Counted from the first letter of the stretch, positions 26,763 to 35,494 are shown. The stretch is DNA of 64,000 nt from Arthrobacter sp. CAU 1506 (GCF_005047635.1 NZ_SUKC01000002.1:248001-312000), one strand, 5' to 3'. Translations and numbers: made by a program. The notes: generated by a model not told the origin, from the letters alone.

Positions 26763-27023
26763 CTAGCGGGCGTGGATACCGCTCTGCGCTGCAGCCTGGA
26801 CATCCGTCCGCAGGGCTTCGTGGGCCCGCAGCAGCATGGCGGGGGCAACGTGGCGTGGCGGCGTCAACCGGCCCAGAGCGGCCTTGCGCCGCGCCCGGTG
26901 CTCTCCGGCCATCACCAGCGCACGGCCGGAGTGGATCAGGAACGATTCAAAGGCCGAGGGCCGAATGTTGAAGCTGGCGGACGACGCCGGGCGGAACGGC
27001 TGGGTGTCAACGGTGGTGGTCAT
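26763..27023 (-). CDS. Hypothetical protein, 86 aa
   Basis: A small basic protein (MTTTVDTQPFRPASSASFNI..., ending AAQSGIHAR), with no membrane helix. Its ATG at 27023 overlaps the stop of the upstream regulator by 4 bases (ATGA), so the two are probably translated together. The middle contains ALVMAGEHRARRKAALGRL. I do not recognise the family. Coupling to the HTH gene suggests a small conserved accessory. Confidence 0.6.
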   Translation of the reverse strand: MTTTVDTQPFRPASSASFNIRPSAFESFLIHSGRALVMAGEHRARRKAALGRLTPPRHVAPAMLLRAHEALRTDVQAAAQSGIHAR

Positions 27024-27676
27024 GATGGGCTCTCGGTGTGTGCGGGCGTCCGGTCCGAGCGGACGTCGAGTATCGGAAAAGCGTTGAAGTGGAGCTGTAC
27101 CGGGCGGGTACCGGCGGTGCTCTCCGCTGTCTGGTCCAGATACGGTGCGGCCAGATTGCGGACGTAATCAGATGCTTGTTCGGCAAGATCGGCGAGTTGT
27201 TCCCGGGTCAGCCGGACGTTGATGGTGCTGACCACCGACGCTTCCAGCCACTCCTCTGGCACCAGGTCGCTCCCGTAAGCCATGAAATCGGCCAGCAGGT
27301 CCGCCCGGCTACGTTCGAATTCCCGGGTGACCAGACGGGCCGCCTCTTTGGTCGCCGGGCTGTCGCCCAGGTCACCGGTGTTGATCGTCAGGCTGCCGGG
27401 GGTACGCCGCCACCAGCGTTCGCGGGCTGTTCCGCGGCCTTCGACCTCGCGGACAAAGTCATGCTTGGCCAGTTGGCGCAGGTGATAACTGGTGGAGCCG
27501 CTGGACTCCCCCAAACGTTCCGCCAGCCCGCTGGCGGTGTGCGGACCGTATTGGGACAACACATTGAGCAGCTGGATCCGGAGCGGGTGGGCCAGGGCTT
27601 TCAGCGACACCACATCTACCCGGCGGTCGCTGTGATCGCTGGCCGGGGCCGCCTGGTGCTTCCTGTCCTGTTCCAT
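27020..27676 (-). CDS. ArsR-type winged-helix transcriptional regulator
   Basis: A 218-residue regulator. Its N-terminal winged helix is visible in SLKALAHPLRIQLLNVLSQY, ASGLAERLGESSGSTSYHLR and REVEGRGTARERWWRRTPGS. The C-terminal half is long and helical (TKEAARLVTREFERSRADLL). This HTH_20 layout is common in actinobacterial repressors that often control nearby transport genes. I prefer ATG 27676 (MEQDRKHQ); ATG 27688 lies inside the palindromic operator. The gene is likely autoregulated by that operator. Confidence 0.85.
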   Translation of the reverse strand: MEQDRKHQAAPASDHSDRRVDVVSLKALAHPLRIQLLNVLSQYGPHTASGLAERLGESSGSTSYHLRQLAKHDFVREVEGRGTARERWWRRTPGSLTINTGDLGDSPATKEAARLVTREFERSRADLLADFMAYGSDLVPEEWLEASVVSTINVRLTREQLADLAEQASDYVRNLAAPYLDQTAESTAGTRPVQLHFNAFPILDVRSDRTPAHTESPS

Positions 27677-27686
27677 GAGGACAACC

Positions 27687-27718
27687 ATACTCTTGCAAAG
27701 ATATCTTTGCAAGAGTAT
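27687..27718. promoter_or_regulatory. 32-bp perfect palindrome operator
   Basis: ATACTCTTGCAAAGAT is followed directly by its exact inverse. An additional half-site ATCTTTGCAA lies at 27717-27726, 14 bases from the matching half in the palindrome (27703-27712). It overlaps the 5' end of the HTH regulator gene, so it most likely is that regulator's own binding site. Confidence 0.75.
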
Positions 27719-27892
27719 CTTTGCAATCAATCTTTTGCATCAGCTGCGTCCGCACTCGGATGGTCATCACCGCCCCGGCTTAGCAGGCAGTCAGGAGGGC
27801 ATTGCGCCGACCTCGGTTGGCCGCTAGAACTGAGACCATGGGCAATGCGGCAACGAGGTTCCACGGCACAGCGCTGCGGAAGCGGGGCCGCC

Positions 27893-29635
27893 GTGCCTGA
27901 CTCCGCGGCCACCAGGCCACGTGGCCTGATCGCCGACCGATTGCGTGCCGTCCTGGAGAACGCCGGCCCCGATCCGGCACGGTTCCCTGCAGCCGCCCGG
28001 GACTGTTTGGACCGTGCGTACGAGGCGGCCTACGCCGAGAACCACGCCAACGCACGGGCAATGGCAGAGGCCGGATTGGCGCGGTCCTCCGATGCCGATC
28101 TGGACGTCCGGCTGGGCCTGTATTCGGTGCTGATTGCGCTCGACCAGCTGTCCGGAGACCAGCGGCAAGCCCTGGATTATCTTCAGGCACGGATTGCCCT
28201 GCTCCGGCGGCACGGGCTGGCGGCGGAAGCGGCCGCGGGTGAACGGCTGGGAACCGTTCTGTTCCGCGAGGCAGGCGACGACGACCTGCCGCTGCTGGAG
28301 GCCGAACTAGCCCACCTGCTGGCCTCCCACTCCCCCGCGTCGGTGACGTCGGACGTGCAGCTGGCCATCGCCGTCGTCCGTTCCCAGCGGGGTGAGGCGA
28401 GGCGGGCGATCACGCTGCTGGAGGAGGCGGTGGCCGGCTACGAACGTGCCGGCCGGACCGACAGTTTGTCCGGTGCCTTGATGTACCTGGCCAATACTTA
28501 CCTGCAGGCCGACCAGCCGGAACGGGCCACCGCGGCAGCCGACCGGATGCTGGCCTTGCCGGGCAACCGCGCCACCACCGCCAGCATGTGGCTGCTGAAG
28601 GCCAATGCCGCTGGCGGCGAGGGCGCGGCCGGGCTGGAGGAGGCGCTGACCGCGCTGGAACTCTACGCAGCAGCCGGCGTGCGGAAGGGCGCGATCAGTG
28701 CGGCCGTGGTGCTGGCGCGGCTGTGTGCCGGGATGGGCGACTATGACGACTCCGTGCTGGCCTGGCAGGCTGCGGTGGTTCAAGCTGAACGCGGCGAAGT
28801 CCAGGAAGAGCTGACCCTGCGCCTGGCCCTGGGCAACCAATTGCTGGAGGCCGAAGAGTATGAGCTTGCCGGCGAGGTGCTGTCCAAGCTGCTGCAGCGG
28901 CTTGAGCAGACCAAGGCACCGCACCCGCAGGTGGCCCGCGCCCTGATGAGCATGGGCCATGCCCACCGGCATGCCGGGCGCACCGCCGAGGCGCTGGACT
29001 CTTGGCGCCGCGCGGTGGCCGAGTTCAGCCGCGGCGGCGAATTCGGCGAGTCGGCACGCGCGCTGCTGGCGACCGGCACGCTGCTCTCCCGGGAGGACCG
29101 GGAGAAGGACGCGCTGGTCTGCTTCGAGGCGGCCGTGGCGGCCGCCCGCAAGGCCGAGGACGACGACGCCGCGCTGCCTCAGGCACTGCATGCACTCGGC
29201 CACGCGTTGTGCGAGGCCGGCAACCCGGACGGACTGACGGCCCTGGACGAGGCGATCAGCCTGGCCCGCGAGTACGGGGCGCACTGGTACGAGGCGGACT
29301 ACAGCGACACGCGGGCCCGGGGACTGTGGGCACTGGAGGACGGCTCCGGGGCGGTCTCGGCGGCGCTGCACGCGGCCGACCTCTATTCGGCCGCGGACGA
29401 CGCAGCCTCGGCCGGAAATTCCGAACTGTTCGCCGCACATGTGCTGGCCGAGATGGGCCGCCCCGATGACGCGGTGCCGATGTTCAAACTGGTGCTGCAA
29501 GAGCCCGACGTCGGCCGCACACTCCGGGTCGCGGCCCAACTGGGGCTGGCCTCGGCGCTCGACGACTTGGGCCGGACGGTGGAAGCGGACATCGCCCGGC
29601 GCGCCGCCGACGCGGCGGCCGACGGCACCGACTGA
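27893..29635 (+). CDS. Tetratricopeptide repeat protein
   Basis: A roughly 580-residue soluble protein made almost wholly of TPR-like helix pairs, for example RARAMAEAGLARS-type repeats (EAAYAENHANARAMAEAGLA), AIVRSQRGEARRAITLLEEA-like segments and ALMSMGHAHRHAGRTAEALD, ending in EADIARRAADAAADGTD. There is no signal or catalytic domain. I use GTG 27893 (VPDSAATRPRGLIADRL); ATG 27845 is in frame and adds 16 residues of poorer codon use. It is divergent from the HTH regulator, and the palindrome lies between them. Similar standalone TPR proteins in Micrococcaceae are uncharacterised. Confidence 0.8.
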   Translation: MPDSAATRPRGLIADRLRAVLENAGPDPARFPAAARDCLDRAYEAAYAENHANARAMAEAGLARSSDADLDVRLGLYSVLIALDQLSGDQRQALDYLQARIALLRRHGLAAEAAAGERLGTVLFREAGDDDLPLLEAELAHLLASHSPASVTSDVQLAIAVVRSQRGEARRAITLLEEAVAGYERAGRTDSLSGALMYLANTYLQADQPERATAAADRMLALPGNRATTASMWLLKANAAGGEGAAGLEEALTALELYAAAGVRKGAISAAVVLARLCAGMGDYDDSVLAWQAAVVQAERGEVQEELTLRLALGNQLLEAEEYELAGEVLSKLLQRLEQTKAPHPQVARALMSMGHAHRHAGRTAEALDSWRRAVAEFSRGGEFGESARALLATGTLLSREDREKDALVCFEAAVAAARKAEDDDAALPQALHALGHALCEAGNPDGLTALDEAISLAREYGAHWYEADYSDTRARGLWALEDGSGAVSAALHAADLYSAADDAASAGNSELFAAHVLAEMGRPDDAVPMFKLVLQEPDVGRTLRVAAQLGLASALDDLGRTVEADIARRAADAAADGTD

Positions 29636-29800
29636 GCGATCGGGCTGCCAGCGGCTCCGGACCGAAGAGCCTTCTCCCCGTGCCGCCTTGGACCGGGGTC
29701 CGGATGTTGCCCGGACCGCCTCGGAGGACCTTCTCCCCGGCGTCGCGTTGGACCGGGCTCGGATGTTGCCCGCATTGCACCACCGGGGTGTCGGCGAGGC

Positions 29801-29819
29801 TCTCATCTTTGTCTCATCT
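29801..29819. promoter_or_regulatory. Tandem direct repeat, possible response-regulator site
   Basis: TCTCATCT occurs at 29801-29808 and again at 29812-29819, an 11-base period typical of OmpR/PhoB-type binding. It sits just upstream of the small secreted protein gene that precedes the kinase and regulator, so autoregulation by the OmpR-like regulator is plausible. Confidence 0.5.
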
Positions 29820-29839
29820 GCGCCATGGATACTGGTGCC

Positions 29840-30193
29840 ATGCCCCGTATAGCCATCCGCACCGTTCTGGTCACACTGGCCGTGCTGCTCGGGCTGGGCG
29901 TCGGCGGTGCCGCGCTGGCTGCCGCGCTGCGCGATCCGGGATCCACCGATCTGGGCCCGTCGATCAGCGTCACGCAGACCGGTTCGCCTACCCCGGCAAA
30001 AAGTCCGGACCCGGCAGCCAGTGAATCGCCGTCGCCCGCTGCCACCCCGACGAAGTCGCCGTCTCCGTCGGCACCTCGGCCGGAAGAAGCGAGTCAGCCG
30101 GTTCCGGTCCAGCCCGCCCCACCGCAGAACTACGATGACGACGATGACACTTGGGATGATGATGGGCATGACGACGGCGACGACGATGACTAA
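29840..30193 (+). CDS. Small secreted/anchored protein with Asp-rich tail
   Basis: About 117 residues. It has an N-terminal hydrophobic segment (IRTVLVTLAVLLGLGVGGAA), a Pro/Ser/Thr-rich linker (TGSPTPAKSPDPAASESPSP) and a C-terminal run of nearly pure Asp with one Trp and one His (YDDDDDTWDDDGHDDGDDD). The acidic tail is an obvious candidate for binding Ca, Mg or another cation outside the membrane. ATG 29840 is chosen; ATG 29825 is also in frame. It precedes the histidine kinase and may be part of its sensing system. Function unknown. Confidence 0.6.
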   Translation: MPRIAIRTVLVTLAVLLGLGVGGAALAAALRDPGSTDLGPSISVTQTGSPTPAKSPDPAASESPSPAATPTKSPSPSAPRPEEASQPVPVQPAPPQNYDDDDDTWDDDGHDDGDDDD

Positions 30194-30329
30194 TACCCGC
30201 GCCGATGCGACTGCCCCGGACATGCTGCGGGACTGGCCCGGGCACTACGGCGACGCCGGCTGTTCCGGCGGGCGTGCCGGCGGCCGCGCAGGCGGGCGTG
30301 ACGCCGGCCTTTCCGGCGGCCGTGCATAG
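30186..30329 (+). CDS. Possible overlapping small ORF, 47 aa
   Basis: ATG 30186 overlaps the end of the Asp-rich gene and the frame ends at TAG 30327-30329, just past the proposed kinase start. It encodes MTNTRADATAPDMLRDWPGH and then a Gly/Arg repeat (GGRAGGRAGGRDAGLSGGRA). It could couple translation of the two genes, or be an accident of a GC-rich repeat. Confidence 0.2.
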   Translation: MTNTRADATAPDMLRDWPGHYGDAGCSGGRAGGRAGGRDAGLSGGRA

Positions 30330-31782
30330 CCCTCCCGGCGGGCTTTCGGTCCGGGTACGGATACTGGCCGCCGTGCTCGCACTCTCCGCGCTGGGCCTGC
30401 TGGTTGCCGGGTCGGTTGCCTTCGCCTTGCAGCGGGCACATATTGTCCAGCGCATCGATGATTCACTGCAGCGCAGCGTGACCGAATTCAAGACGCTGGC
30501 GGAAACGGGCATCGACCCGGAAACGGGGGAACCGTTCACGCAAGCCAGCCGGCTGGTCTTCCTCGCGATGCAACGGACCCTGCCGGCAGCCAACGAAGGC
30601 ATGCTCGGCCTGGTCGACGGTCAGGTGACCTACACCGCGAGTCCCTCCGTCCAGCTGCGGCTGGAGCAGGATGCCGAGCTGGTGGCCCGCCTTGGCCCAC
30701 AGGCCGGCGGTTCCGACCGGGTCATGCTGGCGACAGTGCGGACGCCGCTGACCGCCTACCGGGTGGTGACCGTGCCCGTTCAGTTGTCGTCGGACCCGGC
30801 GCAGAGCACCTTTGTTTTGGCTTACGACTATGACGCCGAACTGCGGCAACTGGGAGACATCTTCCTTACCTACGCGCTGATCGGCTTCGGCTCATTGGTA
30901 CTGGTCGGCGGCGTCGGCTGGCTTCTGGCCGGACGGCTGCTCGCCCCGGTCCGGCTGGTGCGCGAAACCGCACAACAGATCACCGACGCGGACCTGACCC
31001 AGCGGATCCCGGTCAGCGGCAACGACGACATCTCCGCACTGTCCCGCACGTTCAACGACATGCTTGACCGCTTGGATGGGTCGATGACGGCCCAGCGACA
31101 GCTGCTCGATGACGTCGGGCACGAACTGCGAACCCCGATCACCATCCTGCAGGGCCACCTGGAGCTGCAGGACTCGCACGACCCGGCAGAGGTGGAATCG
31201 GTTCGCGGAATCGCCCTCGACGAGCTGGACCGGATGCGCCTGCTGGTGGACGATCTGGTCCTGCTGGCCAAGGCAGAGCGCCCGGGCTTCGTCAGCCTGG
31301 CTGGCGTGGAGGTCGGCCAGCTGACCGATGACGTCTTGGACAAGGCACGCGCCCTGGGTCAGCGCCGGTGGATGGTCGATGCCCGCGCGGAAATCCGCTG
31401 GCCGCTCGACAGCCGTCGGATCACCCAGGCGTGGCTTCAACTGGTGGCCAACGCCGCCAAGTTCTCCGAGCCCGGTTCCACCGTGGCCATCGGATCGGCC
31501 GTGCGGGGCGATGAACTGCGGCTGTGGGTCAGGGACGAAGGAACCGGCATCCTTCCCGAGGACCAAGGCCGGATTTTTGACCGCTTCACCCGGGGCAGCA
31601 ACGGGACGCGGGCGGAAGGGTCGGGCTTGGGGCTGACCATCGTCAGCGCCATTTCGGCAGCGCACGGCGGCACCGTGGAACTGGCCTCTGCCCCGGGCGC
31701 CGGTTCAACTTTCACCATCGTGATCACTGGGCGGCCGGAGGCAGCCGCGGACAAGGAGTTAACAGCGTGGGCCAGATTCTGA
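30322..31782 (+). CDS. Sensor histidine kinase
   Basis: About 486 residues. TM1 is RILAAVLALSALGLLVAGSV and an extracellular domain of about 140 residues follows (TEFKTLAETGIDPETGEPF...). TM2 is ALIGFGSLVLVGGVGWLLAG. HAMP, then HisKA with the phospho-His in DDVGHELRTPITILQG, then the ATPase N-box VANAAKFSEPG, DEGTGILPEDQGRIF and GSGLGLTIVSA complete it. It phosphorylates the downstream regulator. GTG 30322 is the last start before TM1; ATG 30205 is in frame but adds a Gly/Ala/Pro stretch. It overlaps the regulator by 16 bases. Confidence 0.88.
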   Translation: MHSPPGGLSVRVRILAAVLALSALGLLVAGSVAFALQRAHIVQRIDDSLQRSVTEFKTLAETGIDPETGEPFTQASRLVFLAMQRTLPAANEGMLGLVDGQVTYTASPSVQLRLEQDAELVARLGPQAGGSDRVMLATVRTPLTAYRVVTVPVQLSSDPAQSTFVLAYDYDAELRQLGDIFLTYALIGFGSLVLVGGVGWLLAGRLLAPVRLVRETAQQITDADLTQRIPVSGNDDISALSRTFNDMLDRLDGSMTAQRQLLDDVGHELRTPITILQGHLELQDSHDPAEVESVRGIALDELDRMRLLVDDLVLLAKAERPGFVSLAGVEVGQLTDDVLDKARALGQRRWMVDARAEIRWPLDSRRITQAWLQLVANAAKFSEPGSTVAIGSAVRGDELRLWVRDEGTGILPEDQGRIFDRFTRGSNGTRAEGSGLGLTIVSAISAAHGGTVELASAPGAGSTFTIVITGRPEAAADKELTAWARF

Positions 31783-32435
31783 TCATCGAGGACGAGGACA
31801 GGATTAGCTCCTTCGTGGCCAAGGGGTTGAAGGCGGCCGGCTATGTGCCCACCGTGGTCGGCACGGGCGGGGAAGGCTACCAACTGGCCATGACCGGAGA
31901 CTTCGAACTGGTCATCCTTGATCTGGGATTGCCGGACCAGGACGGATTCACCGTGTTGCGGCGGCTGCGCGAAGGCCGGAATGACACTCCGGTCATCATC
32001 CTCACCGCCCGCAGCTCGGTGGATGACACGGTCGCTGGGCTGGAGAACGGCGCGAACGACTACATGTCCAAGCCGTTCCGGTTCGAAGAGCTGCTGGCCC
32101 GGGTACGGCTGCGGCTGCGGACCGAGGCGCAGCCGGCTGACCTGGCCAACCTGAGCAGCGGCACCCTGAGCTTGGATCTGCGGACCCGCCGGGCCAGCGT
32201 GGGCGACCGGGAGGTGGACCTCTCCGCGCGGGAGTTCGCCCTCGCCGAGGCGTTCCTGCGCAACCCGGGCCAGGTCCTCAGCCGCGAACAGCTGCTCTCG
32301 CGGGTCTGGGGATATGACTTCGATCCCGGATCCAACGTGGTGGACGTCTACGTCCGCTATCTGCGCAACAAGCTGGGGGCGGAGAAGTTCGCTACCGTCC
32401 GGGGCATGGGCTACCGGCTGGTGCCGGACGCCTAG
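31767..32435 (+). CDS. OmpR-family response regulator
   Basis: A 222-residue DNA-binding regulator. The receiver domain has the acidic pair in IIEDEDRISSF, the phospho-Asp in VILDLGLPDQDG, Thr in IILTARSSVDD and Lys in YMSKPFRFEEL. The winged helix includes LSAREFALAEAFLRNPGQVL and VVDVYVRYLRNKLGAEKFAT. GTG 31767 overlaps the kinase gene. The tandem TCTCATCT repeats upstream of the small secreted gene are possible targets. Confidence 0.92.
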   Translation: MGQILIIEDEDRISSFVAKGLKAAGYVPTVVGTGGEGYQLAMTGDFELVILDLGLPDQDGFTVLRRLREGRNDTPVIILTARSSVDDTVAGLENGANDYMSKPFRFEELLARVRLRLRTEAQPADLANLSSGTLSLDLRTRRASVGDREVDLSAREFALAEAFLRNPGQVLSREQLLSRVWGYDFDPGSNVVDVYVRYLRNKLGAEKFATVRGMGYRLVPDA

Positions 32436-32441
32436 GCCGGC

Positions 32442-33668
32442 TCAGGCCTCCGCGGCCAACCCCTCGGCGATGGCGAGCCGCTGCAGCGCGTCCTGCTGCC
32501 AATCGTGCCCCTCGCCGGCGGTCTTGGCCCCGGCGACCAGCGACAGCGCCACGCCGGCTGCCCGGCCGCGCAGCCCGGCCGGGTCCACCACGGTGTCGAA
32601 GACCGCGGCGAAACGCTCGCACGCCGCCGGCACGTGCACGTAGCCGGCGTGGACCGCCGGCAGCACGGCCAGATGCCCGAGGAAGCAGGCCAGGTCGTCC
32701 ACCAGATGCCCCGGCCCCAGCGAGTCGACGTCCATCAGGCCGGTGATCCGGCCGCCGTTCACCATCAGGTTGGCTTCGTAGAAGTCCCCGTGGGTGGGGA
32801 CCACCGGACCGGCATCGGTGGCGGCCAGCAATTCTTCCACCCGGCCGGCGAGGGCAAAAATCCGGTCCTGCTCGTCCGGAAGCACCGCAGCCGCCGCCTT
32901 CGCGTAGTCGGCGGCGCGCTCGGCCCACGCCGGACGCCGTGAGAGCTCCACGACGCCCGGCGGGAGGGACTTCAGCAGGTCGAGGAGGGTTTCCGGCGCC
33001 AAGGCCGCGGCGCCGTCGTTCATGATGGCCCGGGCCAAGGGAGTTCCCGTCGCCTCCGTCAACACCACTACGCCGTCCGCCGGGCCGGCGGTGGCAACCG
33101 GAGCCGGCAGGCCCGCGTCGGTCAACAAATGGTGCCGGCGGAGCAACTGAACCGCCCGGTCCGGACGCAGCACCTTCAGGAACACCTTGCGGTCACCCTG
33201 TACCGCTTCCAGAACGGCCCGCCGCAGCGGCCGGTAGCTGACCATCCGCAGCTCCGCCTCTCCACCGCCGAAGACACTCCTGCCTACTGCAGCTGGGTCG
33301 CAGGCCGCCGGCAAGCCGACCAGCACCGGGTCGGACGGGTATAGCCAGGCGGTCAACGGGACGGCTCCGCCGTCGAGGCGCACCAGCGGCAGGCCGCATT
33401 CGGGCACCGCGGCGGTCGTGACGCAGACGTACTCGGTCCGTTCGCCGCCGTCGTTGCCCCGAAGCCGCACGGTGTAGATGCCGGTCGCGCCGGCGCCTGG
33501 GCGGTGCTGCAGTTTGGCCAACTGCCAGGATTGGACGCTGCCGCCGAGCGTGGCGACGGCCAGTTCCAGCGGCTCGCGCATCTCGGGGCTTTCCAGCAGG
33601 TCGATCCCGGCGGTCTCCGCCGCCATCACGTCCGGTTGTGGTGCATCCATGGTTCCATTGCACACCAT
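32442..33668 (-). CDS. Phosphotransferase (APH/choline kinase-like)
   Basis: A 408-residue kinase-like protein. The APH signature includes VVPTHGDFYEANLMVNGG (catalytic Asp in HGDF) and GLMDVDSLGPGHLVDDLACF (metal-binding DxD-type). A Lys in the VFLKVLRPD strand is the nucleotide contact. Family members phosphorylate small molecules or maltose-like sugars; the substrate cannot be told here. ATG 33668 has GGAGG 5 bases upstream. It converges on the response regulator with 6 bases between. Confidence 0.8.
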   Translation of the reverse strand: MVCNGTMDAPQPDVMAAETAGIDLLESPEMREPLELAVATLGGSVQSWQLAKLQHRPGAGATGIYTVRLRGNDGGERTEYVCVTTAAVPECGLPLVRLDGGAVPLTAWLYPSDPVLVGLPAACDPAAVGRSVFGGGEAELRMVSYRPLRRAVLEAVQGDRKVFLKVLRPDRAVQLLRRHHLLTDAGLPAPVATAGPADGVVVLTEATGTPLARAIMNDGAAALAPETLLDLLKSLPPGVVELSRRPAWAERAADYAKAAAAVLPDEQDRIFALAGRVEELLAATDAGPVVPTHGDFYEANLMVNGGRITGLMDVDSLGPGHLVDDLACFLGHLAVLPAVHAGYVHVPAACERFAAVFDTVVDPAGLRGRAAGVALSLVAGAKTAGEGHDWQQDALQRLAIAEGLAAEA

Positions 33669-33719
33669 TGCGGCCTCCGCCGCTCGGTACGGGCAGGGAA
33701 GACGGACCAGAAAAGCACT

Positions 33720-33745
33720 GCGGCCCGCCCGGTTGGGCAGGCCGC
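33720..33745 (-). terminator. Stem-loop
   Basis: GCGGCCCGCCC pairs with GGGCAGGCCGC with one mismatch around a GGTT loop. It lies just past the stop of the minus-strand membrane protein gene. Confidence 0.6.
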
Positions 33746-33765
33746 GGTCGCTTTCAGGGGGCAGG

Positions 33766-34728
33766 TCAGGCCCTGCGGCGCTGCAACACGTCGTCCAGGT
33801 TCAGCCGGTTGGTTGCGGGTGCCTGGCCGGAGGCCTCGGCCGGGGTGGCGTCGGCGTGCTGGCCGGCGGCCGCTGCACTCCGCTGTGCCGCAGCCTCTTC
33901 GGTCCGCTGGGCCACGGTCTGCTTGATCGAGGTTTTGACCTGCGGTTTCTTGATTTCGGGGGCCGGCAGCGGTGCGGGCGCCGGACGGTTGGCCTTGGCG
34001 GCGGCCACATAGGTCGGTCTGGGTACGTCCACGGGCTGCCAGGGCGTGCCGGACGTCTTGCCCGGCGCAACCGTATCGCCGGCCTCAGCGGCAACCTTCA
34101 GCGCCCGCTCGCGCAGTTCGGCGGCCGTCAACGGAGCAGGTTCTGCCGGTGCGGTTTCCGACGCCGGCTGGGCGGTGGCGGCCCCGTCGAACAGCTGGGT
34201 GGGCCGGGCGGGCGTCTTCGCGCCGGCGGCCTGCGACGCCGATGCCGCGCGGGCCGCTCGGTCGGCACGCGCCGCGGCACGGTTTTTGCGGTCGCGGATG
34301 GCCAGTGAGCGCAGGATGACGACGACGGCGACGGCCGCCAGCAGCGCGAAGCCAGGGATCTGGCCCGAGGTTGCGCCGGCCAGGGCAAGGGCGCCGCCGG
34401 CGACGAAGACCACCAGGGCTAAAACTCCGGTCAAGGCCAGGGCGGTCCGGCCGTAGCGAATCCGGAACTGGGGCTGCCCGGCGGACTGCCGGGAGGGCTG
34501 CTGCACGGGCGACGACGTCGACGGTGCCGGCTGTGCGTTGTATTCCATGATGATCCCCTGGTTGCCGCTGGAGGCGGTTGCGGGTATTGAAACTAGTGGT
34601 GCTGCTGCGTGCCCCGCCGCCGGTTCAGCCATCGCGGGCCGGAATCCTCCGCGGAACAGGTACGGTCCTACCCAGACAAACCACAGCCCAACGATGACCG
34701 CCAAGATCACAGAGCTCTGAATGTCCAC
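33766..34728 (-). CDS. Conserved membrane protein with Ala/Pro-rich cytoplasmic tail
   Basis: About 320 residues with three helices (SSVILAVIVGLWFVWVGPYL, ALALTGVLALVVFVAGGAL and ALLAAVAVVVILRSLAI) and a Pro/Ser linker between the first and second. The C-terminal 150 residues are Ala/Arg/Glu-rich, low in complexity, and end LNLDDVLQRRRA. Proteins of this shape are found upstream of galU in related genomes. GTG 34728 (VDIQSSVIL) is chosen over TTG 34734. Function unknown. Confidence 0.7.
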   Translation of the reverse strand: MDIQSSVILAVIVGLWFVWVGPYLFRGGFRPAMAEPAAGHAAAPLVSIPATASSGNQGIIMEYNAQPAPSTSSPVQQPSRQSAGQPQFRIRYGRTALALTGVLALVVFVAGGALALAGATSGQIPGFALLAAVAVVVILRSLAIRDRKNRAAARADRAARAASASQAAGAKTPARPTQLFDGAATAQPASETAPAEPAPLTAAELRERALKVAAEAGDTVAPGKTSGTPWQPVDVPRPTYVAAAKANRPAPAPLPAPEIKKPQVKTSIKQTVAQRTEEAAAQRSAAAAGQHADATPAEASGQAPATNRLNLDDVLQRRRA

Positions 34729-34831
34729 TCTCAAAACCGTAGGAGCTTGAGCATGCCGGGTGCGGCATTCTTCACGGTGTGTCGGATAACGATTCCGCCC
34801 GGCGCTGCTTTATGGTGTCAGCCCAACGTCT

Positions 34832-35467
34832 TTATGGCGTCAACCCGACGTCCCCGTGCTCCAGCCAGCGGGCCAGCAGGCCACCGGGAACTTCCTCAGC
34901 GGTGAGCGCAAAGCTGCGATGGTCCGCCCACGCGCCGTTGATGTGCAGGTACCGTGGACGCAGGCCCTCGTCCCGGAAACCGAGCTTCTCCACCACGCGG
35001 AGGCTGGCCCGGTTCTCCGGCCGGATATTGATCTCCATCCGATGCAGCCCGAGTGTCTGGAAACAATGGTCGGTAGCCATGGCCACCGCCGTCGGCGCGA
35101 TCCCGCGTCCGGCGCATGCCTCATCCACCCAGTAACCCAGGGTCGCGGACATCGCGGAGCCCCAGGTGATGCCGGAGACCGTGAGCTGCCCGATCAGCGC
35201 CGGCTGGGGCCTTCCCGGCTGCAGCTCCGTGATGACCCAGGGCAGGGCCATGGCCATCCGCGCCTGGTGCTTGAGGGAGCGGACCATCTCGGAGAACGCG
35301 GGCAGATAACCGCCGGGAGCCGGGTTGGACGCCTCCCATGGTTCCAGCCAGCGTGCATTGCGGCGCCGGACCGCCATCCACTCGTGCCTGTCCCGGTAGC
35401 GGATGGGGCGCAGCGACAAATCCCCGCACTCCAGTGTCGCCGGCCAGATCGCCGCGCCGTAAACCAT
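34832..35467 (-). CDS. GNAT acetyltransferase, RimJ/RimL type
   Basis: A 211-residue acetyltransferase. The GNAT core is visible: LRPIRYRDRHEWMAVRRRN, LGYWVDEACAGRGIAPTAVA (acetyl-CoA pyrophosphate loop, RGIAPTA), MEINIRPENRASLRVVEKLG and GFRDEGLRPRYLHINGAWAD. The last blocks match enzymes that acetylate the N-terminus of ribosomal protein S5 or L12. The gene is 27 bases from galU on the same strand. Confidence 0.9.
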   Translation of the reverse strand: MVYGAAIWPATLECGDLSLRPIRYRDRHEWMAVRRRNARWLEPWEASNPAPGGYLPAFSEMVRSLKHQARMAMALPWVITELQPGRPQPALIGQLTVSGITWGSAMSATLGYWVDEACAGRGIAPTAVAMATDHCFQTLGLHRMEINIRPENRASLRVVEKLGFRDEGLRPRYLHINGAWADHRSFALTAEEVPGGLLARWLEHGDVGLTP

Positions 35468-35494
35468 GTGAAAATCTTTGCGGTCGAGCGGCGC

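Noticed and set aside
28307-30223. Long minus-strand open frame of 638 codons
   Set aside because: It is antisense to the TPR gene and downstream region; its composition (Arg/Gln/Gly-rich) is the usual artefact of high-GC third positions.
30240-30330. Apparent GC-rich tandem repeat as a CRISPR or minisatellite
   Set aside because: The units (GGCGGGCGT/GGCGGCCGC) are short and irregular and lie within overlapping coding frames.
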